From assembly GCA_030760725.1 (NCBI GenBank), contig JASWHV010000011.1, positions 12,735,501 to 12,799,500 on the forward strand: DNA of 64,000 nt, in the 5' to 3' direction. Below, one piece after another: positions 1-11,200 of this stretch (positions are counted from its first letter, which is position 1; each line of letters starts with the position of its first letter). The notes below the pieces were generated by a model. The model did not search any database. It worked only from the letters and a program-made list of their open reading frames with translations, and had not been told where the DNA came from. The stretch is from Neostapfia colusana. Lineage: Eukaryota; Streptophyta; Magnoliopsida; Poales; Poaceae. Position numbers and translations under genes: made by a program.

Positions 1-200
1 AATCTGAATACAAAAGTTAGAAATCATATGCACATGTTTAAAAGTGCATGTAAGCCCAAAATGAACACACATAGAGTAACCACAACACATAGAAATGTGA
101 ATGACTTTCATAAATGAATGTGTGGTTTGTATGAAGTGAAAGTATGAACTATGTCTTATGGATTGTTGTTTTCTTTTGCTATGTGTGATGGTATGAGTAG

Positions 201-1415
201 AACCTGCTCCAGAGAAAGTTCTTCCTTTCCAAGATCAGGACTATCCATTCCCAGAGCAGCAGGAAGAAGGCAAGTGTCCTTGACCACTTTGATCCTATAC
301 TAGGATGTGTAGATAGAATTATTTGCATTGTCAATTGAAATATGAAACCCATGCTAGGAAGTTTCCCTAGAATTGCATTACCTTGTGTCCTTGTAACCTG
401 GGTTGGGATTCATCTTATCATGTCATTTATTTATATGCTTATGCTTAGCCATGCTTAGAATGGGATAATTGGGATTTGAGATCATCAATTTATTTACCTT
501 ACTCTTGATTGAGATGTTATGAGTTATGTAGAGGTAGGGATCGAGGCAAGTTGGATGATTTGGTTGGTGCTGGGTGCACGAGACTCGGGTTTGTGTTTAG
601 TACTTGCCTGGATCCTAAGGACCGGTTCATGGAGCATGCAACCTGGCTTTACCGTGCCAACCACATGCTGAGATGGGGCAGCTTGGCCAATTAATTAGGT
701 GTATCCCCGGCGTAGAATGGGTGTGTTGGACGGTGCGGGGAGTAGGTGTCAGCTGGACTACCATATGAACCGCAAGGCTCAAGAGGGGGCCACTGCAGTG
801 GGGTTGGAGCCTCTTGTATGCTGTTAGGGGTGAAACCTCAGTGGGCCCAGGCTCGTAGGGAATCCCTTTGTAAAGGCTTCGTAGTGATCTCCTGGCTACA
901 CACCTGGGAAGTGTGAATGTGGTTCGTGGCCACTGGCATAATGGAGGTTCTTTTAGTCCACCCGGCAACGGGGGATGAAATCACTACATGTGGGTATAGT
1001 GGTGCAAACTCTGTAGAGTCAAAAACTGTCATGACAACCGTGCTCACGGTCAAGAGCGGCTTGGACTTATTCATGATTAGAGGATTGATGGCTTTGGAAG
1101 TTGAGGATGTTAAGCGGGGAGCTTAACCTTGGAAATGATGTCATGGTTATTTAATGGGTTGGGAAATTGGGACCATTTCACCTATGTAGTAATGTAGGTG
1201 CTTAATAAGCTAAGGTGATAGGTATTAATTGCGTAGTGCTTTAACCATGAGTTCAACCTCTCCTTGTTCTAGCCATGCTTGACATAACTTTCCCACACTT
1301 GCTGAGTACCATCGGTACTCAACCTTGCATATTTGTTGGTTTATATTGCTGCTCAGGTCAAGAGAATGATGTGGTGTTTAATGATCAAGACTTTGGACCC
1401 GAAGAAGGTTTCTAG
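201..1415 (+). other. Putative LTR mini-gene, exons 201-269 and 1357-1415 (A 5' LTR)
   Basis: The exon at 201-269 follows GAGTAG and reads in one open frame as Q/E/P-rich codons (EPAPEKVLPFQDQDYPFPEQ with the preceding G). It ends AAG before GCAAGT, a match to the plant GC-AG donor consensus. The exon at 1357-1415 follows TTGCTGCTCAG and reads QENDVVFNDQDFGPEEGF, then TAG at 1413-1415. Both junctions are phase 1, so the frame is continuous across the proposed intron 270-1356. Function is unknown. The upstream exon and start codon are not resolved. That the segment is coding is inferred from conservation among copies, not proven. Confidence 0.5.
1303..1321 (+). other. Conserved LTR hairpin (8-bp stem, 3-nt loop)
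   Basis: TGAGTACC-ATC-GGTACTCA. The same position in other LTRs keeps the stem while the loop varies: 5167-5185, 14372-14390, 21020-21038, 45457-45475 and 59337-59355. The D copy (28178-28196) has one stem mismatch. F2 copies pair TGAGTACA/TGTACTCA at 32531-32549 and 41229-41248, and TGAGTACG/TGTACTCA at 38076-38094. It lies 26-36 nt upstream of the proposed terminal splice acceptor. Confidence 0.75.
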
Positions 1416-1667
1416 GTTCATGGAGTCCCCCCGGGCAACGCCTGTGACGGAGCCCACAAGAATAATATCCCGCTGCTATTTTATTTACATGTTATGAACT
1501 TATTATTGTCCATCGAGACATATGCTATGTAAGACTTATTTATATTTGACACCTGGCTTGTAATAAATGATGCTTCACTATTTGTCATCACATGTGTGAG
1601 AAAATGATTCTGGCATACATGTGATATTCACTCGGTTGTTCTTCGAAGAAACCGGGAGTGACAGGAG

Positions 1668-1680
1668 TGGTATCAGAGCC
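1668..1680 (+). other. Primer-binding site of element A
   Basis: TGGTATCAGAGCC lies 4 bases after the LTR end. It is the standard complement of the 3' end of plant initiator-Met tRNA, used to prime minus-strand cDNA synthesis. Confidence 0.93.
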
Positions 1681-1881
1681 AAGGTTGCCCGTAGGAACGT
1701 GGACCTAGGTAGAAATGGACGTAGATAGGGTCCCTATTTTCTTAAAAACTATTTTACAAAGGTGTGGGTTGAAAAGTGTTATTTAATGGGCCACTTTATT
1801 CATCTTCCCCCATCTTTCATTCAAAATAGGATTTTGTTTTAAAATCTTATCTAACTTAATTTTAAATGCTTTATGTTCTAG

Positions 1882-2652
1882 ATGGTTCGCATGATCCGCA
1901 CCGCCCGCAAGTCCACCGGAGGGAGAGTTCCCGTAGTTGCCCTTGCCCTGAGAGAGGAGGACCGTCCGGTGACGTATCTCTCCTACGGATTGGCAGTAGG
2001 AGGCTTGTTGCGCCGTCTTCGACGCATGCTCCAAGCCGCCGGAAATACGGGCAAGCTAATCATACACTACAGCTCCACCCGAACCATCCGTGAGAAGCGG
2101 GAAGAGTGGAGTTCAGAAATGAGGATTATCCACGAAAATCAGCTGCTCAAGATCCACCGCTCTCCAGCTTGTCGAGCGACACAGGTCGAGGCGGAGAAGG
2201 ATGTCACCTGGGAGGAAATCACCTACCAGAGTCATATCTACCATCGCCACCTGGACAGGACTGAGTACATGTATGTCCTCCAGCGTGAGAGTGGTACAAC
2301 GGAGTACAAGTACCCGCCCATGCAGCAAGGGACTTCCCATGAGCACATGGCCTTGTGCTTGGAGGATGCTGCTATGCTCAACACTAGACTACAGGAATGT
2401 CAGCAGGAGCTTTAGGATGCACGTGACACCCTGAAGGAGACTGAGGCGTTGCTTCGAGCGAGCTTGAGGGCGAGAGAAAGAGGACATGGGAATGAACTGT
2501 GTGTCACCGTGAATGACACATGAACTCCTGACTCCTCAGATCGCTGGGCAAGCAGGCGTCGCCGCACTTCTCCACCAGCAGCTTCCCCATCCAAAGCGGA
2601 GTCAGAGGGCAGCCGCAATAACAAGGAAGACCCCGAGGAGCCAGCTCAGTGA
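1882..2652 (+). pseudogene. ORF0 of element A (pre-gag ORF), two in-frame stops
   Basis: This is an extra ORF between the primer site and the (here deleted) gag. It begins MVRMIRTARKS, directly after a TTCTAG tract, and keeps the ORF0 frame to a TGA at 2650-2652. Two in-frame stops break it, at codon 178 (2413-2415) and in the NDTWTPDS segment near 2521. It matches the intact 256-codon copy in X over its full length. I recognise no known domain. Visible features are a basic N-terminus, a leucine-rich coiled-coil-like segment and an arginine-rich tail. Its role is unknown; it is not gag, because a separate gag follows in the other elements. Confidence 0.8.
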
Positions 2653-2924
2653 TACAAGTAGTGTAGAGTCCTTTCCATTAGTTTAGCAGGTTGTCGAGTA
2701 GTCGAGTCGTTACCTTAGTTAATGGTGTGTTAATGCTTGGTGTGTGACGTGAGTTGTGAAAACCATGGGCGTTTGTCCACAACCTCGTCTTCAGGATTGT
2801 TTTGCTTTGGTGTGTAAACCCATATTAATTAATAGTGCATTTATTTTTGCGTGAAAACATGAAACCCTCAGAAAATGTTAATATAATAGGACCCCATGGG
2901 TTTAAGTTTAAAACAAGCAAATTG
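2653..2924 (+). other. ORF0-to-gag spacer of element A, ending at a deletion junction
   Basis: This spacer corresponds to 46811-47100 of element X and has no supported ORF. Near 2925 the sequence jumps from spacer (like X near 47100) to RT codons (like X near 49204), which marks a deletion of about 2.1 kb. Confidence 0.8.
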
Positions 2925-4826
2925 GGAGCCTTTTGGGCTAACTAATGCCCCGGCATACTTCATGTATCTCATGAACAAGGTATTCATGGAATATCTGGAC
3001 AAATTTGTGGTGGTTTTCATTGATGACATTCTTGTCTTTTCCAAAGATGAAGAAGAACATGAGAGGCATCTAAGGTTGGTGTTGCAGAAGCTGAGAGAAC
3101 ACCAACTATATGCCAAGTTAAGCAAGTGTGAGTTTTGGTTGAAGAGAGTTCCCTTCTTAGGACATATAATCTCGGAGGGAGGAATCTCCGTAGACCCTGC
3201 CAAGATTGAGGATGTACAGAAGTGGAAGACCCCTGAGAATGTCGGGGAAGTTCGGAACTTCTTGGGATTGGCTGGGTATTATCGACGGTTTATCGAGGGT
3301 TTCTCCAAGAACTCGAGACCCCTCACCAAACTGTTGGAGAAGGGAATCACATTCACATGGACGCCGCAGTGCGAGACGAGTTTTCAAGAGCTAAAGAAAA
3401 GATTGACAACAGCCCCATTGCTAGTTATGCCAGATATGCAGAAGAACTTTTCGGTATACTGCGATGCCTCTAGAAACGGGTTGGGATGTGTGCTCATGCA
3501 AGAAGGGCATGTCGTGGCTTATGCGTCCCGGCAGCTCCGGAAACACGAGAAGAACTATCCTACACATGACGTAGAACTAGCCGCAGTGGTACACGCGTTG
3601 AAAATTTGGCGGCACTACTTGATGGGGAAGAGGACAGAAATATATACGGATCATAAGAGTTTAAAATACATTTTCACACAGCCAGATCTCAACCTCAGAC
3701 AAAGGAGATGGTTAGAGCTAATTAACGACTTTGATGTGGGAATCAACTATCATCCTGGGAAAGCGAATGTCGTGGCGGATGCTTTAAGCCGGAAAGTGCA
3801 GGTCAATAGGTTGAGCTTGAAGGACATGCCTGCAGAATTGAAGGACGATGTTATAAGACTAAATCTATGCCTGGTGAATAGTGGTGAAGCCATCGCCATG
3901 GAAGTGGACTCCACACTAGAGAAAGACATACGCGATGGTCAAAAGAATGACGAGAAGATACAAGAAATCTGACAACTCATCAAGTAAAATAAAGCCCCTG
4001 ATTTTAGAGAGGATGAACAAGGTACGATGTGGCATGGGAAAAGAATCTGTGTGCCTGAACTAAAGGAGATCCGTGAATTGATTTTGAAGGAGGCTCACGA
4101 TTCTGACTATTCCATTCATCCTGGGAGTACAAAGATGTACCAGGACCTCAAGAGCAGGTATTGGTGGTATGGCATGAAGCGAGATGTCGCGGAACATGTT
4201 TCCCTATGTGACATATGTCAGTTGGTGAAAGCGGAACATCAACGATCCGCGGGATTATTGCAACCACTCAAAGTGCCTGAATGGAAATGGGAAGAAATCG
4301 GTATGGATTTCATAGTGGGATTGCCTAGGACCCAATCAGGATATGATTCGATATGGGTCATCATCGACAGGCTAACCAAGGTAGCTCATTTCATCCCCGT
4401 GAAAGAAAGCTACAGCGGATCCAAATTGGTGGAGTTGTACATGTCAATGATCGTGTGTTACCATGGAGTGCCCAAGAAGATAGTGTCGGATCGAGGGACA
4501 CAGTTCACCTCAAGGTTCTGGCAGAAGTTGCATGAAACCATGGGAACCCATCTGAATTTTAGCTCTGCCTATCATCCCCAAACTAACGGGCAGACGGAAA
4601 GAACCAATCAGATCCTTGAGGATATGCTGAGAGCGTGCGCACTCAAAAACAATCGGAGTTGGGATAAGAACTTACCGTATGCGGAGTTCTCCTATAACAA
4701 CAGCTATCAGGCTAGTATGAAGATGTCAATGTTTGAAGCTTTGTACGGGAGGAAGTGTAGAACTCCACTATTTTGGAACCAAACGGGGGAAAGCAAAGTG
4801 TTTGGACCCGAAGTACTACAAGAAGC
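2925..4826 (+). pseudogene. Element A pol, RT (C-terminal half)-RNaseH-integrase, left part
   Basis: The frame opens at the FGLTNAPAYFMYLMNKVF motif of Ty3 reverse transcriptase and includes the catalytic FIDD box. It continues through the RT thumb (LSKCEFWLKRVPFLGHI), RNase H (VYCDAS, TDHKSLKYIF, NYHPGKANVVADALSRK) and integrase. Integrase shows the HHCC zinc finger (HPGST...CDICQ) and catalytic residues in MDFIVGL, VSDRGTQF and QTERTNQ. In-frame stops occur at 3970-3972 and 3985-3987. The gene is cut at 4826 by element B and resumes at 17387. The RT N-terminal half is deleted, so this copy cannot make an active polymerase. Confidence 0.9.
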
Positions 4827-5072
4827 TGTCACACCCGGTTTTTCCGAAGAACAACCAAGTGAATATCACATGTATGCCAGGATCATTTTCTCATACATGT
4901 GATGACAAATAGTGAAGCATTATTTATTACAAGCCAGGTGTCGAATATAATAAGTCTTACATGGCAAATGTCTCAATGGACAATAATAAGTTCATCACAA
5001 ATAAACAAACTAGCAGCGGAATATTATTCTTGAGGGCTCCATCACAGGCGTTGCCCGGGGGTCTCCATGAAC

Positions 5073-6287
5073 CTAGAAACCTTCTTCAGGTCCAAAGTCT
5101 TGATCATTATACACCACCTCATTATCTAGACCTGAGCAGCAATATAAACCAACAAATATGCAAGGTTGAGTACCAACGGTACTCAGCAAGTGTGGGAAAA
5201 ATTACATCATGCATGGCTAGATCAAGGAGAGGTTGAACTCATAGTTAAAGCACTACGCATATAATACCTACCACCTTAGCTTATTAAGCACCTACGTTAC
5301 TGCACAGGTAAAATGGTCCCAATCTCCCATCCCATCATCATAATCCAATAACCATAACATCATTTCCAATGTTAAGCTCCCCGCTTAACTCCCAAAACCA
5401 TCAATCCTCTAATCATGAATAAGTCCAAGCCGCTCTTGACCGTGAGCACGGCTGTCATGACAGTTTTGACTCTGCAGAGTTTGTACCACTGTACCCACAT
5501 GTAGTGATTTCATCCCCCGTTGCCGGGTGGACTAAAAGAACCTCCATTATGCCAGTGGCTACGATCCACATTCACACTTCCCAGGTGTGTAGCCAGGAGA
5601 TCATTACGAAGCCTTTACAAAGGGATTCCCGACGAGCGTGGGCCCACTGAGGTTTCACCCCTAACAGCATACAAGAGGCTCCAACCCCGCTGCAGTGGCC
5701 CCCTCTTGAGCCTTGCGGTTCATATGGTAGTCCAGCTGACACCTACTCCCCGCACCATCCAACACACCCATACTACGCTGGGGATACACCTAATTAATTG
5801 GCCAAGCTGCCCCATCTCAGCATGTGGTTGGCACTGTAAAGCCAGGTTACATGCTCCATGAACCGGTCCTTAGGATCCAGGCAAGTACTAAACACAAACA
5901 CAAGTCTCGTGCACCCAACACACAACCAAAACATCCAACTTTCCTTGATCCCTACCTCTACATAACTCACAATATCTCATTCAAGAGTATGGTAAAATAA
6001 ACTAATGACCTCATATCCCAAATATCCCATTCTAAGCACGGCTAAGCATATGCATAATAATAAATGACATGTAAAATAAATCCCAACCCAAGCTACAAGG
6101 AAACAAGGTAATGCAATTCTAGGGAAACTTCCTAGCATGGGTTTCATATTTCAATTGACAATGCAAATAGTTCTAACTACACATCCTAGTTTAGGATCAA
6201 AGTGGTCAAGGACACTTCCTCCTTCTTGCTGCTCTTGAAATAGGTAGTCCTGGTCTTGGAAAGGAATAACTTGCTCTTGAGCAGGTT
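5073..6287 (-). other. Putative LTR mini-gene, exons 6219-6287 and 5073-5131 (B 3' LTR)
   Basis: The minus-strand exon 6219-6287 is open (EPAQEQVIPFQDQDYLFQEQ). The donor has lost one base: GAAGT instead of GCAAGT. The terminal exon 5073-5131 follows CTCAG and ends at the conserved TAG (5073-5075). Both keep the lengths (69 and 59 nt) and phases of the other F1 copies. Confidence 0.48.
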
Positions 6288-7833
6288 CTACATCATACCA
6301 TCACACATAGCAAAAGAAAAACAGCAATCATAAGACATAGTTCACACTTCTACTTCATACAAACCACACATTCACATTCATGAAAGTAATTCACCATTAT
6401 ATGTGTTGTGGTTACTCTATGTGTGTTGATTTCTGGCTTGCATGCACTTTTAATCATGTGTATATGATTCCTACTTTTGTGTTCACATTTATACTTACCT
6501 ACTATATATATGTGAGTTTCCAATTTAAATAAATTCTTTAGATTCAACTACTACACCTTTTTACTACCAAATATGTATGAAAGGTATTTTTCTTCTCCCT
6601 TTGTGCCTTCAGAATTTCTACCAACACTAAACAGAATTCTTTAGATTTTAGAAACTCCAGTTATCATTTACTAGTTGCTATATTTTCAGATTTATTTTTC
6701 CTATGAATAATGTGTACTTTAATATGAAAATGGTAATACACATCATCTAAACAGAATAGGTTCTGGTCCTAAATAATTTAATAACATATCTTGACCTTTG
6801 CCTCAGATATAAACTATTTCACAATTATTTTCCTATTTTCTAAAACTATTCATTACTTAAAAATGTGTCCCTAAATGTGAATAATAAATTAAACAGATTC
6901 AATTCAGCCCGAAATATGTTTTTATCTTACTCCAAAGTTTTCTAAATACTGAGAAAGTTTTTAATTTAATTATGACAATATGTTTGTCCCACTTTTTTAT
7001 TTTTTAAACACTAGCCACATATTCAATTTCCTAATTTAAATACTAAACAGGGCTAAAAAGGTAAACTCACCCCATTACAGTGTCTATAATATTATTTTCA
7101 GAATTTCCAGGGGTCGAGCTACACTTATCAGATGTGTTTTTCCTAATTTTTATTAAATCCAGGGGCTAAAACTGATTTTTAAATGAATTTACATGATTTT
7201 CTGGAGTTCCAGGGGCTAGATCAGAAGTTTCCGGGGCTAGCTCTTATTTCCCGAGAACCCCAGGGGGTAGCACGTAAGATTTCCAATCTTTATAACGCGG
7301 GGCTGATGTGGACCGTCCGATTTTAAACCGACGGCCGAGATTATAACATCGAACCGGTACGCGGGGGTTTAAACCCTACCATGCGATTTAAAATAAACGG
7401 CGCACAAGCGGCCACGTCGCTCTGATCGAGCGCGGGCGGCGCTGCCGGCGGCACACGGCGGCGGGAAGCGGCGATCTCGCAGGAGACTTTCGGATCTTCG
7501 AGAATTCTTCCTAGAACTGTGATCTTATGGTATAGATCGGTAGAGGGGAGGTCGGGGATCTCACCTCGGGGGTTTTCTTGAGCTCGGAGGTCCTGGAAGG
7601 TGATATGCGACGAGGTCCGAGGCAAAACCACGGCGAAGCTCGTCGGCGCTGTGTTTACACCGCAAGTCACCGAGTTTTCTGCACCTGCAAGGTTCCCCGG
7701 AGGCGGTGGATCAAGACCAGCGAGTTAGATCGGAAATTCCGAGCTTAGATCAGCCAGAATTCGCCGGAGAAGTCTCGGTTCTCACCGGAGTAAAAATCAG
7801 CGATCGCGGGGGAAAAACAGAACGAGGCCGGGG

Positions 7834-7841
7834 TTTTTATA
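7834..7841 (-). promoter_or_regulatory. TATA box of B 3' LTR
   Basis: TATAAAAA on the minus strand, followed by GC-rich leader sequence. The equivalent site in the B 5' LTR is 16973-16980. Confidence 0.7.
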
Positions 7842-8246
7842 GACGGGGGAGGGCGGCGGGTTTGTTTAGATCGGGTGGGAGTCCTCCGGAACCAGAATTC
7901 GGCAGGAAATCCGGTCGGTTGCGATCGCGCGCGCGCGGGTGAACAGTCCGAGTTTCGGACGATCGGGGGTTAGGGATGACAGGTGGGTCCCACCTGTCTG
8001 AGAGAGAGAGCGCGGGCGCGCGGCTGCGGGCTGGCGCGGGGCAGGGTGGGCCGGCTGGTGGGTTTCGGCCCACTGGCCGGTTTTTTCTGTTTTCCTTTTT
8101 CTTTTTCTATTTCTTTTCTGATTTGAGTTTAATTTGAATTCCAATTTGAATTTGAATTTTTGCAAAACTTGCAACACGTCCAAAAATTTTTAAATCCCCC
8201 TCTTAACATGATTTAGGGTTTTGAATCAAAATTTTGGGGTGTTACA

Positions 8247-8264
8247 GCTCTACCCCCCTTAAAA
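8247..8264 (-). other. Polypurine tract of element B
   Basis: The minus strand reads TTTTAAGGGGGGTAGAGC immediately before the LTR. This is the plus-strand priming site, and the same motif precedes the 3' LTRs of A, D and X. Confidence 0.88.
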
Positions 8265-8291
8265 GAAATCTCGTCCTCGAGATTGGTGGTG

Positions 8292-11200
8292 CTAAGAAAA
8301 CAATTCCGGAAATTGTGCCTTGAGCTCATCTTCCCGCTCCCAGGTGGCTTCCTCTTCTGAGTGATGCTTCCACTGCACCTTGCACATCCGGATTCTTTTA
8401 TTTCTGGTGAGGCGTTCCATTGTCTCCAAAATCTTTTATGGTTGCTCGGTATAAGACAAATCCTCAGCTACATTCACTTCATTCATGGGTAACACCTCCT
8501 CAGGCGTCCTCAGGCATTTCTTGAGTTGTGACACATGGAATACATCGTGCACATCCGATAGACGAGCCGGTAACTCTAGTTGATACGCCACTTCGCCTTT
8601 TCTTTCCAAAACTTGAAAGGGTCCGATGTATCGAGGTGACAACTTCCCTTTCACCTTGAACCGACGAAGTCCTCTGATAGGGGACACTTTGAGATAGACA
8701 TAGTCTCCCACGTTGAAAACGAGCTCTCTTCTACGTACATCGGCATAGCTCTTTTGGCGTGTCTGTGCTATCCTCAAGTTATTGCGAATTTCCCTCACCT
8801 TCGCCTCGGCTTGTTGTAGTACTTCTGGACCAAACACTTTACTTTCCCCTGTTTGGTTCCAAAATAGGGGAGTTCTGCACATTCTCCCGTACAAGGCTTC
8901 AAACGGTGACATCTTCATACTAGCTTGATAGCTGTTGTTATAGGAAAACTCCGCATACGGTAAGTTTTTGTCCCAACTCCTATTGTTTTTTAGTGCACCT
9001 GCCCTTAGCATATCTTCATGGATCTGATTGGTTCTTTCCGTCTGTCCATCAGTTTGGGGATGATAGGCAGAACTAAAGTTCAGATGGGTTCCCATGGTTT
9101 CGTGCAACTTCTGCCAGAACCTTGAGGTGAAATGTGTCCCTCGATCCGACACAATCTTCTTTGGCACTCCATGGTAACACACGATCCTTGACATGTACAG
9201 CTCTACCAATTTGGATCCGCTGTAGATTTCTTTCACGGGGATGAAATGAGCTACCTTGGTTAGCCTATCAACGATGACCCATATCGAATCATATCCTGAT
9301 TGGGTTCTACGCAATCCCACGATGAAATCCATGCTGATTTCTTCCCATTTCCATTCAGGCACTTTGAGTGGTTGCAATAATCCCGCGGGTCGTTGATGTT
9401 CTGCCTTCACCAACTGACATGTGTCACATAGGGCAACATGTTCCGTGACATCTCGCTTCATGCCATACCACCAATACCTGCTCTTGAGGTCCTGGTACAT
9501 TTTCGTACTCCCAGGATGAATGGAATAGTCAGAATCATGAGCCTCCTTCAAAATCAATTCACGGATCTCCTTTACTTCTGGCACACAGATTCTTTTCCCG
9601 TGCCACACCGTTCCTTGTTCATCCTCTCTAAAACCAGGAGCTTTATTTTCCTTGATGAGTTGCCTGATTTCTTGTATCTTCTCATCGTTCTTTTGACCCT
9701 CGCATATGTCTCGCTCTAGTGTGGAGTCCACTTCCATGGCGATGGCTTCACCACTATTTACTAGACATAGATGGAGCCTTATAACCTCGTCCTTCAATTC
9801 TGCAGGCATGTCCTTCAAGCTCAACTTATTGACCTGCACTTTCCGACTCAAAGCATCGGCCACGACGTTTGCTTTCCCGGGATGATAGTTGATGCCCACA
9901 TCAAAGTCATTGATTAGCTCTAACCATCTCCTTTATCTGAGGTTGAGGTCTGGCTGTGTGAAAATGTACTTCAAACTCTTATGATCCGTATATATCTCGG
10001 TCCTCTTCCCCATCAAATAGTGCCGCCAAATTTTCAACGCGTGTACCACTGCGGCTAGTTCTAGGTCATGTGTAGGATAGTTCTTCTCGTGCTTCCGGAG
10101 CTGTCGGGATGCATAAGCCACGACGTGCCCTTCTTGCATGAGAACACATCCCAACCCGTTTCCAGAGGCATCGCAGTACACCGTAAAGCTCTTTTGCATA
10201 TCTGGCATAACCTGTACTGGGGCTGTTGTCAATCTTTCCTTTAACTCCTGAAAACTCTTCTCGCACTGCGGCGTCCATGTGAATGTGATTTCCTTCTCCA
10301 ACAGTTTAGTGAGAGGTCTCGAGATCTTGGAGAATCTTTCAATAAACCGTCGATAGTATCCAGCCAATCCCAAGAAGCTTCGAACTTCCCCGAAATTTTC
10401 AGGGGTCTTCCACTTCTGTATATCTTCGATTTTGGCAGGGTCCACGGAGATTCCACCCTCCGAGATTATATGTCCTAAGAAGGGAACTTTCTTCAGCCAA
10501 AACTCACACTTGCTCAACTTAGCATATAGTTGGTGTTCTCTTAGCCTCTGCAACACCAACCTTAGATGTTTCTCATGTTCTGCTTCATCTTTGGAGAAGA
10601 CGATAATGTCATCTATGAAAACCACCACAAATTTGTCCAGATATTCCATGAATACCTTGTTCATGAGATACATGAAGTATGCCGGGGCATTAGTTAGCCC
10701 GAAAGGCATGACGGTGTATTCATACAGTCCGTACCGAGATACGAAAGCTGTCTTGGGAATATCAGATTGCCTTATCTTGAGTTGGTGGTATCCCGACCTG
10801 AGATCAATTTTCGAGAACACACAAGCTCCCCTCAACTGATCAAACAAGTCTTCAATGCGGGGTAATGGGTACTTGTTCTTGATGGTTACCTCATTCAAAG
10901 CACGGTAATCCACGCATAACCTTTGGGTTCCGTCTTTCTTGGGAACAAATATCACCGGAGCTCCCCATGGTGAGGAACTAGGGCAAATATACCCCTTCTC
11001 CGTCAATTCTCTCAAATGATCTTTGAGTTCTCCTAGCTGCTTGGAGTCCATCCGATAAGGTCTCTTGTATATCGGGGCTGTTCCAGGCACTAGCTCAATT
11101 GCAAATTCCACTTCACGATCGAGAGGCATACCTGGCAACTCCTCCGGAAAAACATCTGGATATTCCCGGATAATCCTGATTTCCTCAACTTTCACCTCAA

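Larger units (their letters stand above)
1..1663 (+). repeat. 5' LTR of element A (3' half only)
   Basis: It aligns with 19721-21380 of the A 3' LTR almost base for base and ends in TGACA immediately before a primer-binding site. About 1.77 kb of its 5' part lies outside the window, including the expected TATA box. It contains mini-gene exons at 201-269 and 1357-1415 and the hairpin at 1303-1321. Confidence 0.93.
4827..8246 (-). repeat. 3' LTR of element B
   Basis: It begins TGTCACACCCGG and ends GGGGTGTTACA on the plus strand, the reverse complement of the F1 LTR ends. The length is 3420 bp. A TATA-like site lies at 7834-7841 (minus strand TATAAAAA). The hairpin is at 5167-5185. Confidence 0.95.

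Noticed and set aside
509..694. A 61-codon plus-strand ORF (MRCYELCRGRDRGK...) repeated in F1 LTRs
   Set aside because: A chance open frame in the conserved LTR block. It lacks the splice context and the synonymous-change pattern seen for the proposed exons.
627..968. A 113-codon antisense ORF (MPGGLKEPPL...) recurring in F1 LTRs at 627-968, 5520-5861, 14725-15066, 20344-20685 and 58653-58994
   Set aside because: It lies opposite the conserved LTR block that is shared with F2 and rich in palindromes. Its recurrence is explained by LTR homology; X has it truncated, D lacks it, and there is no promoter evidence on that strand. Kept only as a possible antisense transcript.
2900..2935. Gag deletion in element A as a retro-processed intron
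   Set aside because: The junction lacks GT...AG ends when compared with X and D, so ordinary deletion or template switching is more likely.
7837..8073. GC-rich Pro/Arg ORFs just downstream of LTR starts (also 25215-25700, 42338-42892, 51426-51755)
   Set aside because: These are low-complexity GC-rich U3 sequences open in several frames at once, typical of composition and not of genes.
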